DNA of 21,497 bases from Bacteriovoracaceae bacterium UBA2428 (lineage in GTDB: Bacteria; Bdellovibrionota; UBA2428), in the NCBI GenBank assembly GCA_002343545.1, contig DDRA01000071.1, positions 18,795 through 40,291 on the forward strand, written 5' to 3'. The notes beneath the pieces were generated by a model. The model did not search any database. It saw nothing but the letters and a program-made list of their open reading frames with translations, and was not told the DNA's origin. Every line of letters begins with the position of its first letter. The stretch's first letter is position 1. This document shows positions 1 through 6,571 of this stretch, piece after piece. Position numbers and translations under genes: made by a program.

Positions 1-269
1 GCTTGGAGCGCGAAGCTGTAACGGGGCCCGTCGGGCAAACCCCAGGACTCGAACTCCGGGGCAAAAGTCAGCAAACTCGGGTCTTGGTTTCCCAGCGCCG
101 CGATCTCGCGCAGGCGAACGAGGTCGGCCGCGCGCAAGCGGGCGGGCCGGAGCCTCCGCGCTTGCGGGGCGCGAAGCAGCTCGACTTCCCACCCGGCCAA
201 CCTCAACTGAGCGGCCGCGACGAATCCGGCGGGACCCGCGGCCAAGACGCACGCTTTCACGGGTCCCAT
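1..269 (-). CDS. Rossmann-fold dehydrogenase, N-terminal fragment (opine dehydrogenase-like?)
   Basis: This is a leftward gene cut by the left edge; 89 codons are visible from an ATG at 267-269. The protein opens with MGPVKACVLAAGPAGF, a beta-strand followed by a glycine-rich turn (AAGPAG), then an alanine-rich helix and a second strand (GWEVELLR). That is the beta-alpha-beta nucleotide-binding start of an NAD(P)- or FAD-dependent enzyme. The turn is a degenerate form of GxGxxG, with A in place of the first G. The spacing and the phrase LAGWEVELL recall octopine/nopaline (opine) dehydrogenases, but FAD-dependent oxidoreductases start in a similar way. Only the nucleotide-binding half is visible, so the substrate cannot be named. 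It is divergent from the epimerase gene at 337, with a 67-bp shared upstream region. Confidence 0.55.
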   Translation of the reverse strand, partial: MGPVKACVLAAGPAGFVAAAQLRLAGWEVELLRAPQARRLRPARLRAADLVRLREIAALGNQDPSLLTFAPEFESWGLPDGPRYSFALQ

Positions 270-323
270 TCTGTCACGATTCCGTCGAATGACAAAGCGT
301 TCGTCTTCGCGAAGTTGCCGGAT

Positions 324-329
324 TATAAG
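324..329 (+). promoter_or_regulatory. TATAAG -10 box for the epimerase gene
   Basis: TATAAG (within TTATAAG) ends 7 nt before the ATG at 337. No convincing -35 and no Shine-Dalgarno are visible. Transcription from this box would begin at or next to the start codon, so the message would be leaderless or nearly so. Identification is by motif only. Confidence 0.45.
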
Positions 330-336
330 CGTCCGC

Positions 337-1218
337 ATGAAAATTCTGATTTTGGGCGGAAGCGGTTTCATCGGCACGAATTTGAAGAAGGCCCTCGAGG
401 CGAAAGGCCATTCGGTCGTCGTCGCGAGCCTTCGCCAACGCCACTCGGGCTGGGAGTCCGAGCTCATGCGCTGCGATGCCGTCGTGAATCTCGCGGGCGA
501 ACCTATCTTCGGCAAGCGCTGGAACATCGACGTCAAGGCGGCCATCTACGATTCGCGCGTCGAGGGCACCCGCCGCGTCGTCACCGCCATGGGCGCCGCC
601 CTCAAGAACGGGGGGGGCTCCTGCCGGACCCTCGTGAACGCCTCCGCCGTGGGCTACTACGGCGCGACGGGCCCCGAAGCCCTCGACGAAAATTCGCCCG
701 CGGGCCCCGACTTCTTGGCCTTCGTTTGCCGGGACTGGGAGGCCGAAGCGATGCGCGCGGAGACCGAGTTCGGAATCCGCACGGCCGTCGTGCGCACGGG
801 CATCGTGCTCGATCGTCACGGAGGCGCCCTGCAGAAGCTCTGGCTTCCCTTCTCGCTCGGCCTCGGCGGCCCCCTCGGCATCCTTCGCCGCGGCCGCCAA
901 GGCTTCTCGTGGATCCACCTCGAAGACATCGTCGGGATCTACGTCCACGCGATCGAGAATTCCCAGGTCCGCGGCCCGCTCAACGGCACCGCCCCCGAAG
1001 TCGTCTCGAACGGCGAGTTCTCGAAGGCCTTCGGCCGCGCCCTCCACCGCCCCGCGCTCTTCCCGCTGCCGGGCCCCGTGCTCTACGCCATGGTCGGCGA
1101 GGCTTCGCACTTCCTGCTGACCGGCCAGTACGTTTATCCCAAGCGCACCCTCGAGAGCGGTTACGCCTTCCGCCATCCGAAACTCGCGCCCGCGCTCGAA
1201 AACATCGTGCGGAGCTGA
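337..1218 (+). CDS. TIGR01777 / YfcH-type SDR epimerase family protein
   Basis: The 293-residue product belongs to the extended short-chain dehydrogenase (NAD-dependent epimerase-like) family TIGR01777. Visible landmarks are the NAD(P)-binding GGSGFIG at residues 7-13, NLAGEPI near 51-57, NASAVGYYG at 101-109, RTGIVL in the middle of the protein and WIHLEDIVG before the C-terminal part. The last ~55 residues contain the DUF1731-type tail, with VYPKRTLESGYAFRHPKL. Family members are widespread, and their true substrate is generally unknown. An in-frame start at 289 exists, but the ATG at 337 begins exactly at the Rossmann strand (MKILILGG) and follows a TATAAG box, so it is preferred. The gene is followed after 3 bp by the glycosidase gene, and the two probably form an operon. 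Confidence 0.9.
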   Translation: MKILILGGSGFIGTNLKKALEAKGHSVVVASLRQRHSGWESELMRCDAVVNLAGEPIFGKRWNIDVKAAIYDSRVEGTRRVVTAMGAALKNGGGSCRTLVNASAVGYYGATGPEALDENSPAGPDFLAFVCRDWEAEAMRAETEFGIRTAVVRTGIVLDRHGGALQKLWLPFSLGLGGPLGILRRGRQGFSWIHLEDIVGIYVHAIENSQVRGPLNGTAPEVVSNGEFSKAFGRALHRPALFPLPGPVLYAMVGEASHFLLTGQYVYPKRTLESGYAFRHPKLAPALENIVRS

Positions 1219-1221
1219 GGG

Positions 1222-2541
1222 ATGTCGCGCCTCTGGCTATCGTGCTTCCTCTTGGCGAGTGCCCCGGCCTTCGCCGCCGATCCCTTCTACTGGGGCGTCG
1301 GCCATAGCGCCTTCCAAGTCGAAGGTTCCCCTGTCGAGTCGGACTGGACGCGTTGGACGCGCATCCCGGGCAAGATCGCGGACGGTTCCAACGCCGACCG
1401 CGCGACGGATTTCTGGAAGCGCTACGAAGAGGACTTCGACCTGGCCAAGACGCTCGGCGCGAACGCCTTCCGGCTTTCCATCGCGTGGGAGCGCTTGGAG
1501 CCGAAGAAGGGCGCCTGGGACGAAGACGCCCTTACACACTACGAGAAGATCGTGCTCGCCGCGCGGGCGCGCGGCCTCGAGCCCGTCGTCACGCTCCATC
1601 ACTTCGTGCTGCCGGCGTGGCTCGTCGACGAAGGCGGTCTCGAATCGAAGGACTTTCCGGGTCTCTTCGCGGCCTACGCCGACCGCGTCGTGCGTCGTCT
1701 CTCGAACTCCCCGGCTTCCGTGAAGTGGTGGGTCACGATCAACGAGCCCATGGTGCTCACGCACGCCGGTTACCTCACGGGCGAGTGGCCCCCGGGGCGC
1801 ACGAACGACGCCCGCGGCGCCATGCGCGCGGCCGCGAATATGGCGCGCGCGCATCTCGAGACGGTCCGCCGCGCCCGCACCCTCGGCAACGCCGCGCTCA
1901 AGTTCAGCGTCGCCGCGCACTACCGCGTTTTCCAGCCGAAGACGGATCGAATCTGGCACCGCGCGGCCGCGAAGCTCTCGAACTGGGCCTTCAACTGGCA
2001 GTTTCTCGAGGCCGTGCACACGGGCAAGCTCCGCTTCTGGATGCCCGGCTCGGAGTTCATCCGCGAGACGATCCCGCTGCCGGACGGGCGCAGCTCGCTC
2101 GATTACGTCGGGCTGAACTACTACGGTCGCATGATCACCGAGCTCGGCTTCGACGCGCCCTTCGTCAAGGTTTCGGAAGGCCCGGGTCCCAAGAACGACC
2201 TGGGTTGGGAAATGTATCCCGAAGGCCTCTCGATCGCGCTCAAGGAACTGCACGACGGCTTGGGCCTGCCGATCTTCGTCACGGAAAACGGCGTCGCCGA
2301 CGCGCTCGACGACAAGCGGCCGAACTTCGTCGCGAACCACGTGGCCGCGCTCAAGTACGCGCAGTCCGAGGGCGTGAACGTCGTGGGTTACCTGCACTGG
2401 TCGTTGACCGACAACTTCGAGTGGGCCAAAGGCCTCGTCTCGCGTTTCGGTCTCGTCGAGGTCGACTACGCGACGCTCGAGAAAAAGCCCCGCGCAAGCT
2501 TCGAGACCTACCGAAAAATCATCGAAGAATCGCGAGAGTAA
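1222..2541 (+). CDS. Exported glycoside hydrolase family 1 (beta-glucosidase-like)
   Basis: The 439-residue product is a retaining GH1 enzyme that hydrolyses beta-glycosides. The acid/base glutamate is E175 in TINEPM, the nucleophile is E355 in VTENG, the conserved histidine pair is in TLHHF (126-127) and the aglycone-side signature LHWSLTDNFEW lies at 391-401. Length is normal for GH1. Residues 1-19 form a signal peptide (LWLSCFLLASAPAFA then ADP), so the enzyme is predicted to be periplasmic or secreted; most bacterial GH1 enzymes are cytoplasmic. GGAG lies about 7 nt before the ATG, overlapping the end of the epimerase gene, which suggests coupled translation. Both catalytic glutamates are present, so it should be active. 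The natural substrate (cellobiose, plant glycosides or other) cannot be read from the sequence. Confidence 0.93.
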   Translation: MSRLWLSCFLLASAPAFAADPFYWGVGHSAFQVEGSPVESDWTRWTRIPGKIADGSNADRATDFWKRYEEDFDLAKTLGANAFRLSIAWERLEPKKGAWDEDALTHYEKIVLAARARGLEPVVTLHHFVLPAWLVDEGGLESKDFPGLFAAYADRVVRRLSNSPASVKWWVTINEPMVLTHAGYLTGEWPPGRTNDARGAMRAAANMARAHLETVRRARTLGNAALKFSVAAHYRVFQPKTDRIWHRAAAKLSNWAFNWQFLEAVHTGKLRFWMPGSEFIRETIPLPDGRSSLDYVGLNYYGRMITELGFDAPFVKVSEGPGPKNDLGWEMYPEGLSIALKELHDGLGLPIFVTENGVADALDDKRPNFVANHVAALKYAQSEGVNVVGYLHWSLTDNFEWAKGLVSRFGLVEVDYATLEKKPRASFETYRKIIEESRE

Positions 2542-2543
2542 AA

Positions 2544-2619
2544 AAGGCGTCAGGTTCCTTTTGGTTCAGCAGCCGCGTCAAATGACGCAGGCGCTGAACC
2601 AAAAGGAACCTGACGCCTT
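2544..2619. repeat. Perfect 27-bp-arm inverted repeat between convergent genes (REP-like or terminator)
   Basis: Positions 2544-2570 are the exact reverse complement of 2593-2619. The 22-nt centre holds a smaller hairpin, GCGTCA (2575-2580) facing TGACGC (2583-2588), so the whole 76 nt can fold into a cruciform or long hairpin. The left arm starts 3 nt after the GH1 stop codon. The last base of the right arm is also the last base of the stop codon of the convergent peptidase gene. The T-rich patch sits inside the arm rather than after it. It could terminate transcription from both sides. Its length and perfection also fit a mobile palindromic repeat (REP or MITE). No second copy was noticed in this window. 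Confidence 0.85.
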
Positions 2620-4163
2620 CACCACTCGCCCCATTTCGTGCGTTTGACGGCCTCGAGTTCGGGATAGTCGAAGCTCGTCAGGCCGGCGAGGGGATCGAGG
2701 ATCGAAAGCCCCGTGTAGCGTTCGGCCTGGCGGCCGATGCCCTGGGTGAATCCCGCGAAGACGACCGGGTTCTCGGCTCGGCGCGCGCGTACGGCGAAGA
2801 CATCGGTCTCCAGACGCGCGCGGGATTCCTCGCCCAAGCGGGCGCCGTTCGGGTCGAGCCAATAGAAGTTGAAGATCCCCTGCGAGACCGTGAACGGGTG
2901 CAAGTAAAGTCGCCGACGCACCGTCCGCGAAGGCCACTCGCGTCCCTTCGGGCCCGCGACGAAGCGCTCCGGCGCGAGCTCCTTCGGCAAGCGCGCGAGA
3001 TTCACCGTATCGGCTTGGTGCCCCGCGCGCCAGTCGTCGTAGCCGTAGACGAGACGCGCGTTCTCGACGGGGGCCCTCGCCCGCACGCGCGGGACGACGC
3101 GTTCGCGACGGCTCTGGCGCAGCTCGAGCGTCGAGACGAGCGTGCGCGCGGCCGCGCTCCCCTTCGACTCGAGCGCCTCGGCCAAGCCTCCCAGGTCCAG
3201 GAGATCCGCTTTTTCCATCGCGAGCGAAGCTCGACGGCGTCCGAGCTTGCGCTCGAGCGCGTCGGCTCCGCCGCCCTTGATCTCGGCCCAGAGTTTTTCG
3301 AGCGGCGAAGCCAAGGCCTCGAGGCGACCCGGATCGACGACGCTGATCGTCGCGGCCGATCGTTCCCGGGCGTGCCGCTGCCGGCCCTGGCGTTCGAAGG
3401 AGTACGAGGCCAGAAACTTGTCGGCGAGCTCCGTCGCGACGGCCTTCGCGTCCGAAGGTCCCTCGGCGAGCACCTCGAGCGCCTCGAAGGGCGAGGCCTC
3501 GGTGAACTCGGCTTCCTCGGAGGCGACCAGCCAGTCCGCCGTCCCGCGGAACTCGAAGAGCGTCTCGAAGTTCGCCATGAAGCAGGCGTCGAGCCAAAGG
3601 ATGTCGAAGGGTTTTTTGGCCGTCGTCCGGCGCGGCGCGGCCGCCTCGAAGGCCGCGCGCCACGCCGAGACGGACACCCGGTCCATCCCCGCGTAGGCCT
3701 CGCCGTGACCGTAGACGACGAGCACCCGGCGCGCCGCGGCCCGCGCGAAGGCCTTGCGGAAGAAATCCTTGAGGAAGGCCCCCGACGTGAGCGGATCCTC
3801 CTCCGCGGCGGCGGAGAGGCGGCGGGTCGCGAGCTCACCCGCGACCTTAAGTCCGGCGTAGGGCGCCTTCGAGAAGAGCGGATCCCAGGCGGCCAAACGC
3901 GTCGACTTGGGATCGGCGTGGTAGCTCACGCGACGGTCCGGGAGCTCGCGGAGCACCGAGATCCGGTAGCGATCGTTCGGGTCGGAGAACGCGAGCTCGA
4001 GCAGGTTGCGATCGATCGCGGCCTGCTCCTCGGCGGCCATGCCGCGCCCCAGGAAGACGACGCCGACGTCCCAGTCGTCCGCCCGCGCCGCCACCGATCC
4101 GGCGAGCGCGAGCGCCGCCAGGCCTCGGAAGATCCTCCGGAAAGAGCGCGACGCCGGTCCCAT
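2619..4163 (-). CDS. Secreted clostripain-like (C11, clan CD) cysteine peptidase
   Basis: The 514-residue product begins at an ATG at 4161-4163 preceded by AGGAG with 4 nt spacing; longer in-frame starts would run into the upstream gene. Residues 1-28 look like a signal peptide (FRGLAALALAGSVAARA then DD). Clan CD landmarks follow in the usual order: a hydrophobic strand ending in YGHG, with the putative catalytic His153, and a second strand ending in LDACFM, with the putative catalytic Cys194. After these come a conserved-looking EFRGTADWLVASEE segment and EASPF, typical of clostripain (C11) proteins. Clostripains usually cleave after Arg or Lys and self-activate; cleavage specificity here is not visible. 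The gene lies 8 bp after the preceding lipoprotein gene, so the two are probably cotranscribed. The C-terminal ~200 residues contain YLHPFTVSQGIFNFYWLD and have no family I can name. Confidence 0.78.
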   Translation of the reverse strand: MGPASRSFRRIFRGLAALALAGSVAARADDWDVGVVFLGRGMAAEEQAAIDRNLLELAFSDPNDRYRISVLRELPDRRVSYHADPKSTRLAAWDPLFSKAPYAGLKVAGELATRRLSAAAEEDPLTSGAFLKDFFRKAFARAAARRVLVVYGHGEAYAGMDRVSVSAWRAAFEAAAPRRTTAKKPFDILWLDACFMANFETLFEFRGTADWLVASEEAEFTEASPFEALEVLAEGPSDAKAVATELADKFLASYSFERQGRQRHARERSAATISVVDPGRLEALASPLEKLWAEIKGGGADALERKLGRRRASLAMEKADLLDLGGLAEALESKGSAAARTLVSTLELRQSRRERVVPRVRARAPVENARLVYGYDDWRAGHQADTVNLARLPKELAPERFVAGPKGREWPSRTVRRRLYLHPFTVSQGIFNFYWLDPNGARLGEESRARLETDVFAVRARRAENPVVFAGFTQGIGRQAERYTGLSILDPLAGLTSFDYPELEAVKRTKWGEW

Positions 4164-4171
4164 CGGACTCC

Positions 4172-5557
4172 TTAGAGCGGGCGATCCGGGTTGTCTTCCT
4201 CGCCGTTGATACCGATGAGGTTGTCGCTGTCCATGAGCTGGATCATCTGCGGGTAACTCATCGAGCGGCCCGAGCTTCCCCACGCGTCGATCGCGCTCAG
4301 GAGCGTGTTCGTCGAGGGATCGATCGCCGTGAAGTAGGTCGCGAGCCCGTTCGTGATGATATCGAGATTCTTCGTGCCGCGCGGATCCGCCGGCGATTCC
4401 TTACGCTTGAAGAACATCGAGTTGTAGTACGAATAGGTCGAGCATCCGTTCATGAAGTGGATCTGGTAGCGATCCTTCGGCATCTCGATCTTGAACTTGT
4501 TGAGGCGCTCGATCTTGTCGAGGTCGAGGTTGGCGCCGAGGCCCGAGTGGCCCGCGTAAACGAAGACGCTCGCCGTCTCGAGCGCGTCCTTCAGGAAGGC
4601 CTGGAAGACCCGGCCCGAATCGAGCTCGGAGTTGCCGAAGACGACCCGCACCGTGATCTTCGCGTTCTTCGCCTGCTTCGTGAACTCCTCGACCCACGGG
4701 AGCCCGCGTTCCATCACCGTCGGCTGGCCGTAGCGCTCGACCTCGACGCGATCCCAGACGCGGGACTTGTACCCGGCCTGGCGGAGGCGCGCGGCGATCG
4801 CGCGCCAGTTCGTCGCGTTGTAGTCGCGCGACCGAACGGGATCGTAGACGCCGCCCCACGGGTTATCGAGGCCCATGAGCACGTCGACGCGGATCTCGCC
4901 GTTATGCACGAGATCGCGGTACTGCGGGTACTTGGCGCGGGAATTGGGGAGGCGCTTGAGCTTGGCTTCGATGCGCGCGTAGTGCTCGCCTTCCTTCAGG
5001 CCGCAACCGGGGTTGCGGGGATTCCAGAAGTACCAGTGGTAGGTGTCCAGGTCGTAGTGCGGATCCGTGCAGGGGTTCGGGCGCAGCTGGCCGTTCTTGT
5101 TCCCCTGCGCGAAGATGCGCGTCGGATCGAAGGGCAAGAGAATCGGGATCTGCGTCGTGCCCGCGGCTTCTTGCGCGACGATGATGCCCCGGTAATCGTA
5201 GTCGATGCGCCAACCGCCGGCGGCGGGCCGCACGCTCACGTTCGAGATCTGGTGACCGCGCTTGGGGATGGCCGTGAACGAGAAGGACTGGGTCATCGTG
5301 CCGAAGAGGTGGGCGACCTGCTTCTCGACGAGAGCTTCGGCCTGTTCCGGCGTCGGTCGCATACCGCCCGCGAGCACGTAAAAGGAATAGCTCATCTCGG
5401 CCTCGGAGGAGTCCTTGGCAAAGTAGAGCTTCCGCTCGCCGTTGTGAGCCGGACGCTGCGGCGACGCGACTTCCCGCGTCTCGTATACCGTCCCCGACGT
5501 CGCGCAAGCCGACAAGAGGATCCCCATGAAACCCGAACCCAGAAGTCGTTTCGTCAT
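4172..5557 (-). CDS. Lipoprotein with caspase-like (clan CD) His/Cys signature
   Basis: The 461-residue product has a lipoprotein signal peptide with lipobox LLSA-C (Cys18), so it is probably membrane-anchored. I do not recognise a named family. The C-terminal half shows the two strand-end motifs of caspase/gingipain-type peptidases: VFVYAGHSGLGAN (His337) and IHFMNGCSTYSY (Cys372). They are 35 residues apart, which is the expected order and roughly the expected spacing. The N-terminal part carries an unusual aromatic stretch, YHWYFWNPRNPGCG (173-186). The next gene, 8 bp downstream, is another probable clan CD enzyme, so the pair may act together in the envelope or outside the cell. Proteolytic activity is inferred from the motifs only. 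An alternative start at Met11 (5527) would still leave a short lipoprotein signal. Confidence 0.65.
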   Translation of the reverse strand: MTKRLLGSGFMGILLSACATSGTVYETREVASPQRPAHNGERKLYFAKDSSEAEMSYSFYVLAGGMRPTPEQAEALVEKQVAHLFGTMTQSFSFTAIPKRGHQISNVSVRPAAGGWRIDYDYRGIIVAQEAAGTTQIPILLPFDPTRIFAQGNKNGQLRPNPCTDPHYDLDTYHWYFWNPRNPGCGLKEGEHYARIEAKLKRLPNSRAKYPQYRDLVHNGEIRVDVLMGLDNPWGGVYDPVRSRDYNATNWRAIAARLRQAGYKSRVWDRVEVERYGQPTVMERGLPWVEEFTKQAKNAKITVRVVFGNSELDSGRVFQAFLKDALETASVFVYAGHSGLGANLDLDKIERLNKFKIEMPKDRYQIHFMNGCSTYSYYNSMFFKRKESPADPRGTKNLDIITNGLATYFTAIDPSTNTLLSAIDAWGSSGRSMSYPQMIQLMDSDNLIGINGEEDNPDRPL

Positions 5558-5657
5558 GCCTTGATCATCGCCCGATTTTCTCCGCCCGGGGAAATTTCGA
5601 GCGGCGACGATTTGACGAGACGGGTGCCAAGCCCCACGTTAGAGCCTTTCTCACCCC

Positions 5658-6542
5658 ATGGACGTCTCGATTTTCTTGGCCCTCGCCTCGAACCTTCTCT
5701 TTACCGCCTCGAGCCTCGGCTACCGCCACGTCTCCCGCCGAAGCTCGGCGCTTTGGATGAACAGCCTGAAGACCGTGGTCGCCGCCGTGGGCTTCTCCGC
5801 GGTTACGCTCGCCGTCGGAGGCTTCGGCGCGTCGCTCGCGGCGAAGTCCACGCTCCTCGTGCTCGTGCTGAGCGGCGCGATCGGCCTCGCCATCGGCGAT
5901 ACCTTCCTGCTCAAGTCCATGGCCGCCATCGGATCGGCGCGCACGCTCATCCTCTTTTCTTTCCATCCCATTTGGACGGGTTTCTTCGCTTACCTCTTTT
6001 TGGGCCAATCCCTGCGGGGGTCCCAGATGCTCGCCGTGCTCTGTCTCATGGGCTGCCTTTACGCCCTCGCGTCCGAACGCGACGACGCCGGCCGACGTGC
6101 GTGGTCGCCGGGCGCGCTCGCCCTCGGGCTCATCGCGGTCACGCTCGATGCCACCGGCGTCCTGCTGACCCGCTACGCCTTCGACACGACGCCGGGCCTC
6201 GGCATCTTCGAGACCAACGCCGTGCGCTGTCTCGGCGCCGTGCTCGGCCTGGGGCTTTTGTCGCCGTGGATGCGCGCCGACGTCCGCGGAGGATGGCGCG
6301 CCCTCGAGCGCCGCGAGCGCTGGCTCGCCGTCGGCGTTTCCTTCACGGGAACTTTCCTGAGCCTGTCGCTCTGGCTCACGGCCCTGCGCACGGGCCCGCT
6401 CGCGGTGCTGAGCGCGATCGCGGGCGCCGGGCCGCTCTTCGCGACCCTGCTCGAGTCCCTCATCGACCGCAAAGCGCCGACCCGCGCCCTCTGGCTCGCG
6501 CTCGGATTCTTCGCGGCCGGCTTCGCCTTGCTGCAGCTTTAG
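5658..6542 (+). CDS. EamA/DMT-superfamily transporter
   Basis: The 294-residue product is almost entirely hydrophobic, with about ten predicted transmembrane helices in two homologous halves (about 2-136 and 150-293), the standard EamA (drug/metabolite transporter) layout and length. The segment LSGAIGLAIGDTFLLKSMAAIGSARTLIL matches the first EamA repeat in style, with the conserved polar turn after helix 4. The second repeat ends in FAAGFALLQL. Members export amino acids, nucleotide-related compounds or other metabolites, and the substrate cannot be inferred. A TTGACG hexamer (5612-5617) lies upstream, but no good -10 at normal spacing and no Shine-Dalgarno are visible. The gene is divergent from the caspase-like lipoprotein gene and converges on the next gene with only 29 bp between stop codons. 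Confidence 0.88.
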   Translation: MDVSIFLALASNLLFTASSLGYRHVSRRSSALWMNSLKTVVAAVGFSAVTLAVGGFGASLAAKSTLLVLVLSGAIGLAIGDTFLLKSMAAIGSARTLILFSFHPIWTGFFAYLFLGQSLRGSQMLAVLCLMGCLYALASERDDAGRRAWSPGALALGLIAVTLDATGVLLTRYAFDTTPGLGIFETNAVRCLGAVLGLGLLSPWMRADVRGGWRALERRERWLAVGVSFTGTFLSLSLWLTALRTGPLAVLSAIAGAGPLFATLLESLIDRKAPTRALWLALGFFAAGFALLQL

Positions 6543-6571
6543 CGCTCGTTCCGCGAGAGGAAACGGCCCGC

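Noticed and set aside
1243..1248. Possible lipobox (LSC) in the GH1 signal peptide
   Set aside because: The cysteine is in the middle of the hydrophobic stretch and a normal signal peptidase I site (AFA-AD) follows.
3..1307. Long plus-strand frame over the left edge and the epimerase gene
   Set aside because: Arg/Pro-rich low-complexity translation overlapping the real epimerase frame; the left part is antisense to the Rossmann-fold fragment.
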